From: Isoetes taiwanensis
Taxonomy: Eukaryota; Streptophyta; Lycopodiopsida; Isoetales; Isoetaceae
Reading direction: 5' to 3'
Length of the DNA: 64,000 bases
Assembly: GCA_021234155.1 (NCBI GenBank)
Contig: JAJEKV010000234.1
Span: 246,001 to 310,000 of the forward strand
The notes beneath the pieces are model-generated. The model was not told the origin of the DNA. It ran no database searches and saw nothing but the letters and a program-made list of their open reading frames with translations. Numbering within the stretch: position 1 is the first letter of the stretch; every line of letters begins with the position of its first letter. Of the stretch, positions 23,690 to 35,081 are shown piece after piece. Both the position numbers and the translations under genes were made by a program.

Positions 23690-24029
23690 ATGAACCACTT
23701 CAGCTACTTTGCTCCAAACTGGGATATACTCTCTCTGGATCAAAGAGGATCTCAAACTCTGCCAAGATTGGATGCTAATGGTGTACCAGTTCCTCTATTT
23801 CCGAGACCAGCTGGGCCGAGCATCTCGGACGAGCAATTTGCCTCAGATTTTGAATACTAACAATCCAGAGTCCCCACAAACATACAGCTATTCAGAGATT
23901 ACATGAGGAACCTTAGCAGAGACATTGAAACTTCAGTGGAACCTGCAGAATATAGATTGTTCCCAGGGCAGAGATTGGTACACGATATTCAATACACTCA
24001 TGACATGTGGACAGGCACAGTTAGGGGCA
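23690..24029 (+). pseudogene. Member 2 of the same family, 5' portion, split by insertions
   Basis: From ATG 23690 the frame gives FAPNWDILSLDQRG and RLDANGVPVPLFPRPAG, stops at FEY near 23860, and resumes in another frame as LFRDYMRNLSRDIETSVEPA, RLFPGQRLVHDIQYTHDMW. The order and spacing follow the gypsy-borne relative (AYLRQCIIEG, SEKELFKEDMNHEHHAM). The similarity breaks at 24029, exactly where a repeated unit begins. The missing C-terminal part resumes at 43138. Homology of this half is weaker than that of the 3' half. Confidence 0.5.
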
Positions 24030-26134
24030 TCTCAGGGCTGTACTTTCATAGCCTAGAATAGTGGGAAGTTCCCCAGCTCCACTTCTGATATGGGTGGGAA
24101 GCTCCTTATGCTAGTTGCCAGTGGCCACTGCCTAAGCATAAGCCCACTATCTGGGTTGCTTTATTCTAAAAAAGACGGGCTCAAAGTTTATTGGTTTCCC
24201 AGCCTAAAAAAAATTTGTGCTGTTGTACAAATGCCACGCCCAATATTTTGTGGTTCGCACTTGGTTGCCAAATGGCATATGGTAACAAACGGATGTAATA
24301 TCCAATTGTATTATTATAGTGAGCTCAGGGTGACCCATGAGGTCAAAATTTTCCCTTAAGCAAATTTAATACTTGAATATAGGTGGGCAAACTATGGTTG
24401 TTATTTAGGGCTTGATTATTCACTATGTGGAGCCAAAGATGGCCCCTGGCATTAACAGGATGTGCCCTTGCTAAATGAGGCTGTCTACATTTGCCTCACA
24501 CATATTGCCTTACAAAGGTTGGTAGTGTTGTTGATACATAATAAGCTTCCAGATTGGGATTTGATTTTCAACAAGGCAGTCACATGTTGGGTGTATCGCC
24601 TTTGCCTTGCTTGTGGCACCAAGAATATCATGTTGTGGCAATATGGGTAATACCATAATATGGAAAATACCTCAATAACATTCTATCTTGGGTAAGACAT
24701 TTTCATGGTGAAAAAATATTGTAGTACGTTACACTATATGAAAAAACATGTTGGATGGGAGTGTTGCTAAATTTGTTCCCATTCTTGAAATTTAACATAC
24801 GTGCTACCTTTACATGGGAGCATATGTTAAAAATATGGGAAGTTGGATTTCAAATAATATTTTTTGTTTTGAAATGAGCCACTTGGGTTTCTTTGCATGC
24901 ATGCAAGTGCATGCAATGCATGCGTGCAATACTTTTGTAAAAAGTAAAAAGAAAAAGAAAAATGTTTCTTATCTGCATGGGGTCTTTTTAGCCCACGTTT
25001 CCTTATGTTTCAAAAAAAGGAATGGACCAATATAATACCATGGCAAGGTATGTATGAAAAGTAATGTATTTTGTATTTTGGTAAAATACCAAAAATTGGA
25101 TTTTGAGAAATGGACGTCTCATTTTCCTACAAAGATTAGGGCCAATATCGTGGCAGTTCTGATAGCGCCAAAATGGCCGCCCATAAGGGCAAAACCAGAT
25201 CGTTGATGGGTGGCAGATATCAGATTCTGGGTTTTCGGATGTAGCATAGCCAGATATGGCTTCGTCCATGACCTGCACTGGCCGAAAAGCCATGGGCCTG
25301 CATTTCGGCATGTGTAGTAACTGAAAGAGCAGCTCAAAATTTTGTTGATGATCTGTGCCTACTCGAATACAGCTTTGCCAGATCAACTTCGAGTTACCCC
25401 TTTGCTTAAACCTGCAGATCTGCATACAATGATGGATCTCTGTGCAGTTATATAAACATGGAACAAAAAGGTATTTTGCATTGTTATGTATAAGCTGTCA
25501 TTACCTTATTTAATGATTACTTGATGATGATAGGGTGCTCCAGTGGCAGACCCAAATAAATGTTGTTCATTGAGAACTGGCTCTCATATTTTCTGTTATA
25601 AATGCTCAGAGTTTGTGCTACTGAAAATGGAAAGAGCCGCAAAGAATGGATCCGAAATTGGAGCTAGGCAAATCGGTTTGTAATCTTGTTGAAGATTTGG
25701 AATGAATTGTTTATTGGTGCCACTTCTATGCAGCACCATGGTTTGCAAGGGAAGTTCCACCATGCATACAAGGAAATTTTATGACACAAATCGATGGCCT
25801 ACTCTATCGATTCACAATGACTGGTTATGGATTTGGAGCTTTTCCAGGTCTGCGAATATCAGGTTAGAAATGCATGATAGATCAAACAGTATCATTCAGG
25901 TTTGACATATTCTATGTAAATGATATGATCTTTCTATGATTATGGTATGATCTTTCTATGACTATGTTCTGCTTATGACCACAAGTGGAATTATTATCTG
26001 ATTGTGAACTTGGAAAATGCTTAAATATTTTATGCTTTGTTTCTAAGATCATGATGCTGGCTATATATTATTATGGCAATCCAGCAAATGTAGACCATAT
26101 GGGCATGCTTGGTATAGATTTCTTGGTTGTACAT
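24030..26134. repeat. Duplicated unit, copy A, left part
   Basis: This stretch is nearly identical to 40050-42158, at a constant offset of 16020 bp up to about 24422. A one-base deletion there and small later differences change the offset slightly. Copy A is then interrupted by the gypsy element and continues at 38373. Possible coding remnants exist in several frames (for example NIVAVLIAPKWPPIRAKP at about 25142-25196), but no family was recognised. It ends with tacat (26130-26134), the target site of the gypsy insertion. Confidence 0.9.
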
Positions 26135-28570
26135 TGTTGCCCCTTTTTGGGCAACATGGACCAACATGATACTTAGAGTTTCAAGATTGGAAGATATTTG
26201 TTGAAGTTTGGAAGACATGTGGTTAGCTTTTGAGGTTTCATCTTAAGTTATTTCCTATCACTCATGGGGTAAGAGTTAGTGCTATTTTGATCCTGCTAGA
26301 GTTTGGAAGAAATTTGTCCAAGATTGGAAGACCCTTGGGATCTTGCTTATATAGCCTAATTCTTTCCTTTGAGGAAGTTTTTCTAAGTTACATTTTTATT
26401 TCTTGAAGACCAGGCAAAGGATATAGCAAGTTATACAAGGAGCTACAAAGCATTTTGCTCAAATTCATTTATATGGAGCTTAATTGAGTTGCACCAATGG
26501 TTTAGGAGTCACACTTATGAAGATGGTCACTTGGGAATTGATATTTGCTCTTATATTGGCCTTGAAGTTTGGAAGATTTTTTTTTTTTTTTAGAAGATTG
26601 GAAGACCCTTAGGCCTTGAGCAAAACTATGTTCATCATAAGGTATGATTTGAGCTTTTGAGATAAGATCATGTGCTACAGGGTTTCCATCCTTCATCTAT
26701 TCCACCTTTCCATACCTCACTTCCACCTTTTCATACCCTCTTCCATTACTTCACTACCTATATTTTTATTGGCCTCACCATCACTTGTAAATTGCTCTCA
26801 AAAGATCATAAAAAACCTCAAGAGCAATGGAGTTTGATTTTTACCATCATCTCATCCTTCTAAACCCCACCATAGCTTTTTCCACCATTTTTCCATTTGT
26901 TTTATGATTTTTTTCCACCATTTCCAAGTTTGAAAATCCATTGACCAAGGTCAAAAGGGCCAAAATTCGAGTATTTTCGGTTTGACACGAAACCCTCAGA
27001 TTTGAAGCTTGACCAAAATGAGCTAAATTGGCTTTTTTAAAAATCAAAAAAGACCTTGGGGAAGCCTCTCAAAATTTATTTCTTGGGATGCGTGCAGAGA
27101 AAATAAAAATAATCTAGCCTATATCTACCCTATCACTATTTTCCACCTCAGCTTAAATTCCACCTCGGCCCCCCCATTGGTCCACGTGGCAGCAGGGCAG
27201 GGCCTCCAGAACACGAGCTGGCACAACCCTTCTGCGTGGCACGCAAATTCAATAAGCTGACTCGGACTTTTCAATTTATATCCTTATCTTCCAGAACTAT
27301 TTAGGCCTGTGGGATATATCGAGCCTTGCAAAAACCCTAAACTTACGGAACCGCTAAATCGGCTGATTGGTGCCCAAATCTGATTGAATCCAGCCCTTTT
27401 GCTCGATTCATCCTCCTAGACCTTTTAAAACCCTGGAACTCTCTGTGGCACTTGATCTATAGAAACTTGCTCAAATTTGGCCGGAAATCACTCAACCGAG
27501 CTGGTTTTTGGGAAGGACAGTTTTTAATCCAAGAATGCAGATCATTTAAGAAACCCCCTCGGAGATATACCTCTGTGATCTGGGCGCATTCTATATTCTT
27601 GATATTTTCATGATCTGTTCTACTCCAAATTCAGCTAATTCTGCTCGAGATTGAAGATTAAGCGCATTGTGTTTGAAGACCGAGAAGCGTGTTGTGGTGA
27701 CCCGACATCAAAACTTCTACTACAACTCAAATTATCTTCTTATTTTCTTCTTTTGATGATTTCTGGATTTTTAGAAGCTCACAAGTGCCTTGAGATTTAT
27801 TCTCAGGCATTATTTTGGGAATTATTTGCTGAGACTTCAGAACTCCTGTGATATCTCTGGTTATAATGCATATTCTCTGCCTGGAAAAATAGTGTTAGCA
27901 TTTTCTCATATTACAAATCTATTACTGCCTGTCAAAACCAATAGAAATCAGATATTTCAAGATGAAACCAAATTTAATAGTCATTTCTCATCCTTAAATA
28001 GACTTGAGTAGTGTTTATATGCAAAAGACAAAGGAAAAGTAGCTTTTCCATCTTTATTCTGATGCATGATGTAAATTGAGTCTGTGGTCTATCTCAGAAA
28101 AAAACATAGTGTTTGCTTATCAATTAAACCTTATGCACGTGATCTAGGGTTCATTTTGAAGCTGTCTGCACAAATCCCAACTCAAAATTCGTCACCAAAC
28201 TCCATCTGCAAATTTTGGTTCTCTGTTTTGGCATTGACCACTTTTTGACTGAGCTTTGACATTGATTTTCTTGGTCTTCCTTTATCCAAATCAAGACAGA
28301 CTTTCACCAGTAGCTTCCTCTGCTTGTTTGTGAACCATACCAAAAATCCAAACTCAAAAATCTTTAAAGTGTGATTGCTGGATTGATTTTGGCTCTGACA
28401 GTTTTTCCTGCTTCAGGGACTGTAGTGATTTTGAGAAATCTAGCATTTCAAATTGAGTTCTTTTGCTTTATATGATCGAGGATTGATCACCCTAAGTGAT
28501 CTGGAGGTCCTGACCAGTTTGTTTGCACTTCCTTTGAGGTTAGACTAAAATTCCAGGTTTTAGGCTAACA
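26135..28570 (+). repeat. 5' LTR of the gypsy element
   Basis: Begins tgttgcccctttttgggcaa (itself a short palindrome gttgccc/gggcaac) and ends ttttaggctaaca. It aligns over its whole length to 35925-38372. Differences are mostly small indels around CAG, CTG, CCAGG and CCG words. Confidence 0.95.
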
Positions 28571-28574
28571 TTTT

Positions 28575-28594
28575 TGGAGGTCCTACCGAGATTT
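28575..28594 (+). promoter_or_regulatory. Primer-binding site, complementary to tRNA-Gln
   Basis: Four bases after the 5' LTR, tggaggtcctaccgagattt matches the complement of the CCA-terminated 3' end of plant glutamine tRNA (acceptor AGGACCT, T arm ATCTCGGT). This would prime minus-strand DNA synthesis. Confidence 0.85.
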
Positions 28595-28614
28595 TTACCT
28601 GGAAATTGAACTCA

Positions 28615-29803
28615 ATGGCACCAAGGAAGATTTCAGAGTCTGCTGAACCACCTGAGGAGACAAATCAACCAGATTTGGTAGGAGTAAGCATGAGAGTGGC
28701 TACCAGATCTACCACTAATGCTACAAATACTCCCAACTTGCCTATTCCTCCACCAGCTCCTCTCTATCAGTCTACAAATATTACAAATATTTCCTCTGTG
28801 CCCTCTTCTTCACAAATTCATAAACTTTTTTGAACCAGATCAACCTGCTTTCGGTCTGTTCCTCCATGACACCTTATCATTTTGAGTTGACTATACCTGT
28901 TTCCCCCCCTTGCTATGATTCTTCCATGAATGCCAACCATTTTCTAAAAAACTTTGAAGACTATTATGAAGAACATGGGAGAAAGAAGGGTTCCAGGTTT
29001 GCAGAATTCATCAAATGCATGAAGGGTGATGAGGCCAGATCTTGGCTCGATTTTGAGCTGTCTATAGGTACAAAAGGGGATGAATTGGAACACAAGTTTC
29101 TATCAAGGTTTGGTAAGGCTACTTCACCCCAGGATCTTGTCTTTGAACTCAACTCATTTTCCATTAGACTGGTGAGAGTGTAAAAGCGTTATGTGGAGAG
29201 ATTTAATTCTTATTTGCTAGTGTGTTCAGGAATCAGGTTACTCATCCAACATTGCACCTAGTTGCTTCCTTTATCAGAGGTTTGATGTCTAGACCTAGGA
29301 TCTATAGGAAGTTATTAAAATTACAAAAATTTGGTGAGTTGGATTCTATCCATAAAACATTTGTAAAGGCTGTAGATCTGGCAGAACTATTAAGCTATCT
29401 TCCTGATGAAGAGATCAGAGATCCATTTTATCCTCCTCATCATGGGGCCCGAACATGATTTACATTTTGCTAATCTTTGCTCCTGTTTATGCGCAGTACA
29501 AAAGAGAAGAAGAAGTCCAAGGTGAAGAATTGGATCCTCATGTTTGAGAGATGAAATCGAGATCGATAAAAGTGTCCGAGGCACTTTTGGAAGTTACCAA
29601 ACAACTGCTTGAATTAAAAAACAAGTAAAGATGCCCCACCTCACGAATGCACAAAAGCGTGGTAAACCTTACCATAGAGCCGAAAGCGGTGTTTTGCAAG
29701 GCAATGTCCTAAGTGTCATAGAAGAGGTCACTTTGGTAGAGAATGTCCTGTTTGCTCTTTTTGCAAGGAAATAGGTCATGAGGAGAAGTATTGCAAGTGT
29801 TAA
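28615..29803 (+). pseudogene. gag: gag: capsid region and two zinc knuckles
   Basis: ATG 28615 opens a Pro/Thr-rich N-terminus that stops at about 28833. The next frame contains the retrotransposon Gag capsid motif (ANHFLKNFEDYYEEHGRKKG, then FIKCMKGDEARSWLDFEL, FLSRFGKATSPQDLVFEL), ending near 29183. 29222-29458 continues it (VASFIRGLMSRPRIYRKLLK). At 29705-29803 two CCHC knuckles follow: CPKCHRRGHFGREC and CSFCKEIGHEEKYC. At least four frame breaks separate these pieces, so no Gag could be made from this copy unless the breaks are consensus errors. Gag packages element RNA and forms the virus-like particle. Confidence 0.85.
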
Positions 29804-30254
29804 GGCTTATTTTGAAAACAAGATAAAGGTAAACAAATGTCAAATATAAGTTTTATTGAGACTTGTGCAGGAGAACGGGGAAGAGCAAGATGTTATGGTT
29901 GTGGAACCGTGCGAGCTCATCCAAATGCATCTACGAGGTTCTGTTCCACCTCATAAGGTAACATTTCAATCAGATCCTCTCGAATATAGCTCCTCCTCCT
30001 GCTCAAAGGGTATAAACGAGAAAGATTCCGAGTTGGATGAATTTGAATTACTTATGAAAATTCTAAGGTTCTGTGGATTTATTAACTCTGCTGAGAATTG
30101 CACCATCATACAGGGGAAAAGTTGATCAAAAGCACTCGGATATTGAAGAGGTTCTTTGCTGAAACCTGCAACAATATTTCGTGGCTTTGCCCTGAGCAAA
30201 CCGAAGATCCAGTGCTTTTACTTGTAGTGCTACTATAGGAACTTCCCATCTAGA

Positions 30255-30630
30255 CAAAGTTTTCTTTGGATGGAGGTTCTTCTCTTAATGTTATGCCTTA
30301 TCATGTTATGAAGGCACTTTGGATCTCAAGGTAGAAGATAATACTTCCATTGTTCTAAAATCTTTTTCAAATGCTAAAGTTGTGCCTAAGGGAATAGTAA
30401 GAAATGTATGTGAATCTGTGGGGAATCATTGTGCTGGCCACATTTGTGGTTGTTGATTTTGAAAATGTTAATCAAGCTAATATCTATGATCTATTATTAG
30501 GAAGGAGATGGATGAAAACAGTGGATGCCAGACCTGTATGGTCTGAAGGCACTTGCACCATTTCCAATGGAGCAACTCTCATCAAACGGCAAACAAAACT
30601 GATCCATCACGCTAACATTAGGTTCATAGA
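30255..30630 (+). pseudogene. Retropepsin-type aspartic protease
   Basis: DGGSSLNVMPYHVMKAL at 30269-30319 corresponds to the D-S/T-G active-site region of plant gypsy proteases, with DGG in place of DTG or DSG. The flap and C-terminal part follow in another frame: TFVVVDFENVNQANIYDLLL, then GRRWM, at about 30436-30515. Two stops and a frame change lie between. The enzyme would cleave the polyprotein. Confidence 0.75.
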
Positions 30631-30689
30631 TGTGGACATACTACTGAGGAAGAAGATTTGGGTGTTTACAATTTAGGCCTGGATGCTAG

Positions 30690-31135
30690 TATACATGAAG
30701 AGGTTGTCAACTTTGCTTACATGCATGTTGAATCTCCTGATCTGAAGGCAAAAAAAGCCTATCTCTGGTTTGATGGAGGTATGTCAAAAAAACTGGGGAT
30801 TGCTTCTTCTGCTGCTATTTTGAAGGATGCAGATTTTAAGTTGATGACTAAGATAGGGAGAATTCACCCTAATATTTCTTCTAATGCAGCAGAATACAAA
30901 GCCCTCATTGCAGGTTTACAAGAAGCAAGGTGTATGAGTATTTCTCATATTGTTATTTATGGAGACTCACAACTTGTTTGTAGACAAATCTTGGGAGAGT
31001 ATCGAACTAAACATCAAGACATGGAGGATCTGAGTGCTCAAGCAGGAGAATTATTAACTTTTTGATCATTGGGAGATTTTACATATTCCTAGATCTAAAA
31101 ATTTTGAAGCTGACTCATTGTGCAGAAAAACCCTT
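30690..31135 (+). pseudogene. Additional (archaeal/plant-like) RNase H domain upstream of RT
   Basis: The frame encodes YLWFDGGMSKKLGIASSAA, SNAAEYKALIAGLQEA and IVIYGDSQLVCRQILGEY, the D, E and D motifs of a type-I RNase H of the cellular/archaeal-like class. The last motif (HIPRSKNFEADSL) lies at 31080-31120 in the next frame, which then runs straight into RT, so one base shift near 31065 separates them. In the plant Tat/Ogre elements I know, an extra RNase H lies after the classical one; here it precedes RT. It could remove RNA during reverse transcription. Confidence 0.85.
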
Positions 31136-32563
31136 ATGGAGTATTTGTCTGAAGGAGCTATTCAAGAGGATGTCTTAGATGAAGAGGAGCTTTCCCAATT
31201 CCATCCCATCTTAACTATCAACCTAGCACAAGAGGAATCACTTAAAGAGCTTGAAGTGCATAAAGGAGGTATATCTAGGACCCTGCAAATGGGAGACTTA
31301 TATAATGAAGGTGATCAAGGTAAAATGGTTGAGTTATTTGAGGATTGGGTGGATGTTTTTGCTTGGGAGTATTCAGAACTGAAAGGGGTTGATAAAAAAA
31401 TTTGTGAGTTTGAAATTAAGGTTCGAGAAGATGCCAAACCTGTTATGCAGAAGTTGAGAAGAATTAATTCTTCACTTTTGGATCTTATCAAACAAGAGCT
31501 GTTTAAAATGCAGGAATCAGGATTGATAGTTGACATTGTGAACCCCTCTTGGGTTTCTTGTATTGTTCCAGTTCTAAAAAAGAATGGTTCCTTAAGAATA
31601 TGTGTGGATTATAGAGATCTAAATAAAGCTACTGTTAAAGATTGTTACCCTTTGCCTTTTTTGGAAGAAATCCTTTATGCAGTGGCTGGTAAGTCTATGT
31701 ACTCATTTTTGGATGGTTTCTCTGGTTTTAATCAGATTAGCATCAAAAAGGAAGATCAGTCTAAGACATCCTTCATTACTCCATGGGGAACTTATGCAAT
31801 GAAAAGGATGCCTTTTGGCTTAATGAATGCCCCTGCCACATTTCAGAGAGCCATGGACACTGTCTTTGCAAGCATGACTCCAGAACAATTTAGAGTCTTC
31901 CTGGATGATTTATGCCTAGGTACTGAAGTAAGTGACCATATTTCAGAACTAACAAGGATATTTATATTGTGCAGACGAGCTGGAGTTAATCTAAATCCCA
32001 AGAAGTGCATCTTTTTATCATCTAAAGGCCAACTGTTAGGCCATGAAGTCTCTGCCCAGGGTCTTCAAGTAGCTGAAGAAAAAATCATTGCCTTAAAGAA
32101 GCTTCAGGTTCCTAAGACACTTAGAGATGTCAAAGAATTTATGGGGATGACTTCTTTTTTGAGAATTTATGTGCCTAATTTCTCTCACCATGTTAGTCCT
32201 ATTTCCAAACTAACCAGAGTAGGCCATGTTAGTAAAAAAGAAAGTAAATACAAAGCTGTTGTTTGGACTGATGAATGTGAGAAAGCCTTTGTGCAGATTA
32301 TAGAAGCTATTTGCCATGCCACTCGTTTAAAAACTCCAGATCTCTCACTGCCATTCACAGTCTATATTACTGTTACCAAAAAAGCTGTTGGAATTGCTAT
32401 TTTGCAGGAAAAGCACCCCATTGCCTTTGCAAGCAAACAATGGTCTCAAACTGAAGAAAGGTATGCCAAGATTGAAAGAAGTGCGTTTGCTCTTATTTTT
32501 TTGATAGAAAGACAGGGGACATCTTCTCGCAAAAAATCTCGGACCACTTGTCTACATGCGTGA
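31118..32563 (+). CDS. pol: Reverse transcriptase with degenerate classical RNase H
   Basis: This is the longest intact frame of the element, 481 codons with no ATG at the real start, because it is part of a polyprotein. RT motifs in order: SWVSCIVPVLKKNGSLRICV, DYRDLNKATVKDCYPLP, YSFLDGFSGFNQI, PFGLMNAPATFQRAMD and the catalytic FLDD (VFLDDLCLG), then LLGHEVSAQGL and the thumb. The classical RNase H (32240-32520) keeps YAKIERSAFALIF but reads FTVYITVTKKAVGIAILQ where a catalytic Asp (FxLDTDAS) is expected. It is probably inactive and retained as a tether. Copying enzyme of the element. Confidence 0.95.
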   Translation: MCRKTLMEYLSEGAIQEDVLDEEELSQFHPILTINLAQEESLKELEVHKGGISRTLQMGDLYNEGDQGKMVELFEDWVDVFAWEYSELKGVDKKICEFEIKVREDAKPVMQKLRRINSSLLDLIKQELFKMQESGLIVDIVNPSWVSCIVPVLKKNGSLRICVDYRDLNKATVKDCYPLPFLEEILYAVAGKSMYSFLDGFSGFNQISIKKEDQSKTSFITPWGTYAMKRMPFGLMNAPATFQRAMDTVFASMTPEQFRVFLDDLCLGTEVSDHISELTRIFILCRRAGVNLNPKKCIFLSSKGQLLGHEVSAQGLQVAEEKIIALKKLQVPKTLRDVKEFMGMTSFLRIYVPNFSHHVSPISKLTRVGHVSKKESKYKAVVWTDECEKAFVQIIEAICHATRLKTPDLSLPFTVYITVTKKAVGIAILQEKHPIAFASKQWSQTEERYAKIERSAFALIFLIERQGTSSRKKSRTTCLHA

Positions 32564-32869
32564 GAATCCCATGCCTTTTTGTATGGTAAGAAATTGGAAA
32601 ACCCAAGCTTCATAGGTGGGCTTGTAGGCTCAATCTTATGATTTAAAAGTAAAGGTCATCCATGTCTTAAACAACCCGAGTTTGTATTTACCTGCTGCTT
32701 ATTTTGAACATGAGGAAGTAGTACAAGAGGAAGAAATGACCAACCTTGTTGTAAATGGGCAAGACTTTTCAGATAAACAGGCTCAAGGTTATAAAACAAC
32801 CTATTAGAAGATTCCTCAATATCAAGAGATACCTCCCGAATTTTCTAAAAGCCAAGCTTACAAGTTTAG

Positions 32870-33823
32870 ACTAAAATGTTTGACTTACTCTTTGGTTGGA
32901 GATATTTTGTGCAAGGTAAACAGGGATGGTGTTCTTCTAAGGTGTGTTGATGAAGATGAGGCTGCCCTGGTACTTGCTGAGAATCATAAAGGTGTTTGTG
33001 GTGGTCATTTTGCGTGAGACACAAGCGCCAAGAAGATATTAAGGTGCGGATATTTACGGCCTCATCTATTTAGAGATTGTTATCATGTCATAAAAACTTG
33101 TCACCAATGCCAAATATTTGGTAAGAAAATTTTGCATCCTGCCCCTCTTACTGGAATTGTGTCCCCAGGTCCATTTCAAGTTTGGGGACTAGATTATGTT
33201 GGCCCTATAAATCCCCCATCTTCAGCCCAAAGATGAATACATTGTTGTAGCCACAGATCTATTTACCAAATGGTCAGAAAGGTACCTTTGAGAAAAGCAA
33301 ATGCATATACCCTTTGCCAGATTTTTTACATGAAAACATTTGCTCTAGGTTTGGCATCCCTTTTAAAATTTTGACTGATAGAGGCTCTACTTTTTATTAA
33401 TGAGGTTATTAATTTTCGTCTCAAGTCTCAAAATCAGGCATGTGAAAAGCTCAGCCTATTATCCTCAAGGAAATGGCCAAGTCTGAGTCTACTAACAAAG
33501 TGCTTAAGGGTATTTTGGTGAAGAGGCAGGTTTGCCAAAACCAAAAGATTGGCATTTGAAATTATATGATGCCCTTTGGGCTCATAGAATCCTTGCTAAA
33601 AGCTGCTACTAATGCTTCTCCTTTCAGTTTAGTTTATGGAGTTGAAGCAGTTATTCCTGTTGAGTTGGAAATTCCCTCATTGAGGATGGCACTCAAATTG
33701 GACCTGGAGTTTACTGAAGCATTAAAACACAGGTATGAAGTTTTGCTAAAATTGGATGAGGATAGATTTGATGCAGAAAATCTCAATCTACTTAAGAAAG
33801 CTAGGAGTGCAAAGAGCTTTTAA
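32870..33823 (+). pseudogene. Integrase, fragmented
   Basis: An HHCC zinc-binding domain (HKGVCGGHF, DCYHVIKTCHQCQIFGK) is followed by the catalytic core: WGLDYVGPINPP (first Asp), FGIPFKILTDRGSTF (second Asp), SSAYYPQGNGQVESTNKVLK (Glu), then ASPFSLVYGVEAVIPVELEI up to 33823. Frame breaks at about 33015, 33230, 33400, 33470 and 33560 split it. It would insert the cDNA; the observed 5-bp target duplication is its expected footprint. Confidence 0.85.
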
Positions 33824-34505
33824 GGCGACTCACAAGCTCCAAGATAAATTTTCTCCATTAGAGCTGGTGCTCAAATGGAATCTTTGCAGATGAAGGTAAG
33901 CTATCTAAATTTGAAAATCCTTGGGAAGGTCCTTATCGATTCTAGGAGAGGTCGGGTTGCTCATCTTATAGGCTGATTGATCTTAATAGGTTTAGAGCTG
34001 CCAAATCCTATTAACATTCAAAGATCTTAAGAGATATTGGCCTCGGCATGCATGCTTGAGCCTATTTGCTTCCACATAATTATCTATTTTGGCTTAAATT
34101 AGGCTAATTAGTTGAAACTTTAAATTTCTTTTGAATAGATTTGCATATTTGATAGTTATGTTGCTGGATTTGAATTGGTTTCTAGTTGTAATTCTTACTT
34201 AGGAGTTTGCTAGTGTGGTTGTATTGAAATCTCTTATAAGCTGTGCCATCAAGATAATTTTTCTTTTGAGGTTGACTAATGTGTATTCTTTTGAAGTAAA
34301 GCCATGCTCACAGATTAGACAAGTTTCAAAAAAGAAGACCAGAGATTTTTCATTGATCAAAAATAAAAACATTACACATGTTACATTTCAGATGAGTCTT
34401 TAAAAAGGCTAGATCTTTTCATCAAGCCCCAATGCTATCAGTTTGGCCTGAATGAATGGTAGGTATCCTGTTTGAAGGATCAACATCCAGTAGCATCCAA
34501 AAAGA
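33824..34505. other. Post-integrase spacer of the gypsy element
   Basis: Decayed coding remnants persist to about 34000 (FENPWEGPYRF-like, the usual post-integrase tail), followed by AT-rich DNA with no recognisable feature. Confidence 0.5.
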
Positions 34506-35081
34506 CTATTGAACCCGTAAAAAGCTTTTCATGGTGCCAAATACATAGTGTTCTTCATCCCAAAGGTTCTCTTTGAGAAGTTTAAAATGCATTTCTTTTA
34601 TCATAAGAAGCATCAGAGAGCCATAGTTATCTGCTAGCATCCTGTGAGAGTAAAATAATTGCCTATATCTGTCAAACTGAGCATCTGTCAGCTCATGGTG
34701 GTGCTTACATAAGAAGTAGTGTATATGTAGCATCTGTATGCATTCCCTTGAAAAAATTCTGGCCCAAAGAGCCTTTGTGTCCCGATATCTGTTCAGAGCT
34801 GTTAGTTTTTCCTGATAAGTTTTTTGTCCAAGAAAGCAGCACATTGCATGGTGCTCATGGTTCATGTCTTCTTTGAAGAGTTCTTTTTCGGAATCAGGGA
34901 AGCTTGTGTCAAAATTCTTACCCTCTATTATGCACTGTCTCAGATATGCATGTGCACTGAGTAAATTTGAGCGTGGAAGAGGTTCTTCATTAATTAAGAC
35001 ATTGTCCCATTCTCGCATCTCAGATTTACTTCTTGCGTGTCTGATCACTCCATAAGGAATGGGAATACGTGGCTGGATCAA
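34506..35081 (-). CDS. Antisense ORF of the gypsy element (191 aa), unrecognised family
   Basis: An uninterrupted minus-strand frame lies between integrase and the 3' LTR, the only small ORF here that stays open. Key blocks are REWDNVLINEEPLPRSN (about residues 24-40), LFKEDMNHEHHAMCCFLGQ, ALWARIFSRECIQMLHIHYF, ELTDAQFDRYRQLFYSHRM and LADNYGSLMLLMIKEMHFKL. There is no signal peptide and no transmembrane segment. Related sequences lie at 22681-23221 (minus) and 43138-43368 (plus). Antisense ORFs near the 3' LTR are known in some Tat-type elements (for example Grande); whether they share this sequence I cannot say. Role unknown. Confidence 0.7.
   Translation of the reverse strand: MIQPRIPIPYGVIRHARSKSEMREWDNVLINEEPLPRSNLLSAHAYLRQCIIEGKNFDTSFPDSEKELFKEDMNHEHHAMCCFLGQKTYQEKLTALNRYRDTKALWARIFSRECIQMLHIHYFLCKHHHELTDAQFDRYRQLFYSHRMLADNYGSLMLLMIKEMHFKLLKENLWDEEHYVFGTMKSFLRVQ

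Noticed and set aside
25003-25425. 140-codon minus-strand frame, repeated at 41025-41447
   Set aside because: Present in both copies only because the whole unit is duplicated; composition and lack of motifs suggest a shadow frame, and a plus-strand reading of the same DNA looks no less plausible.
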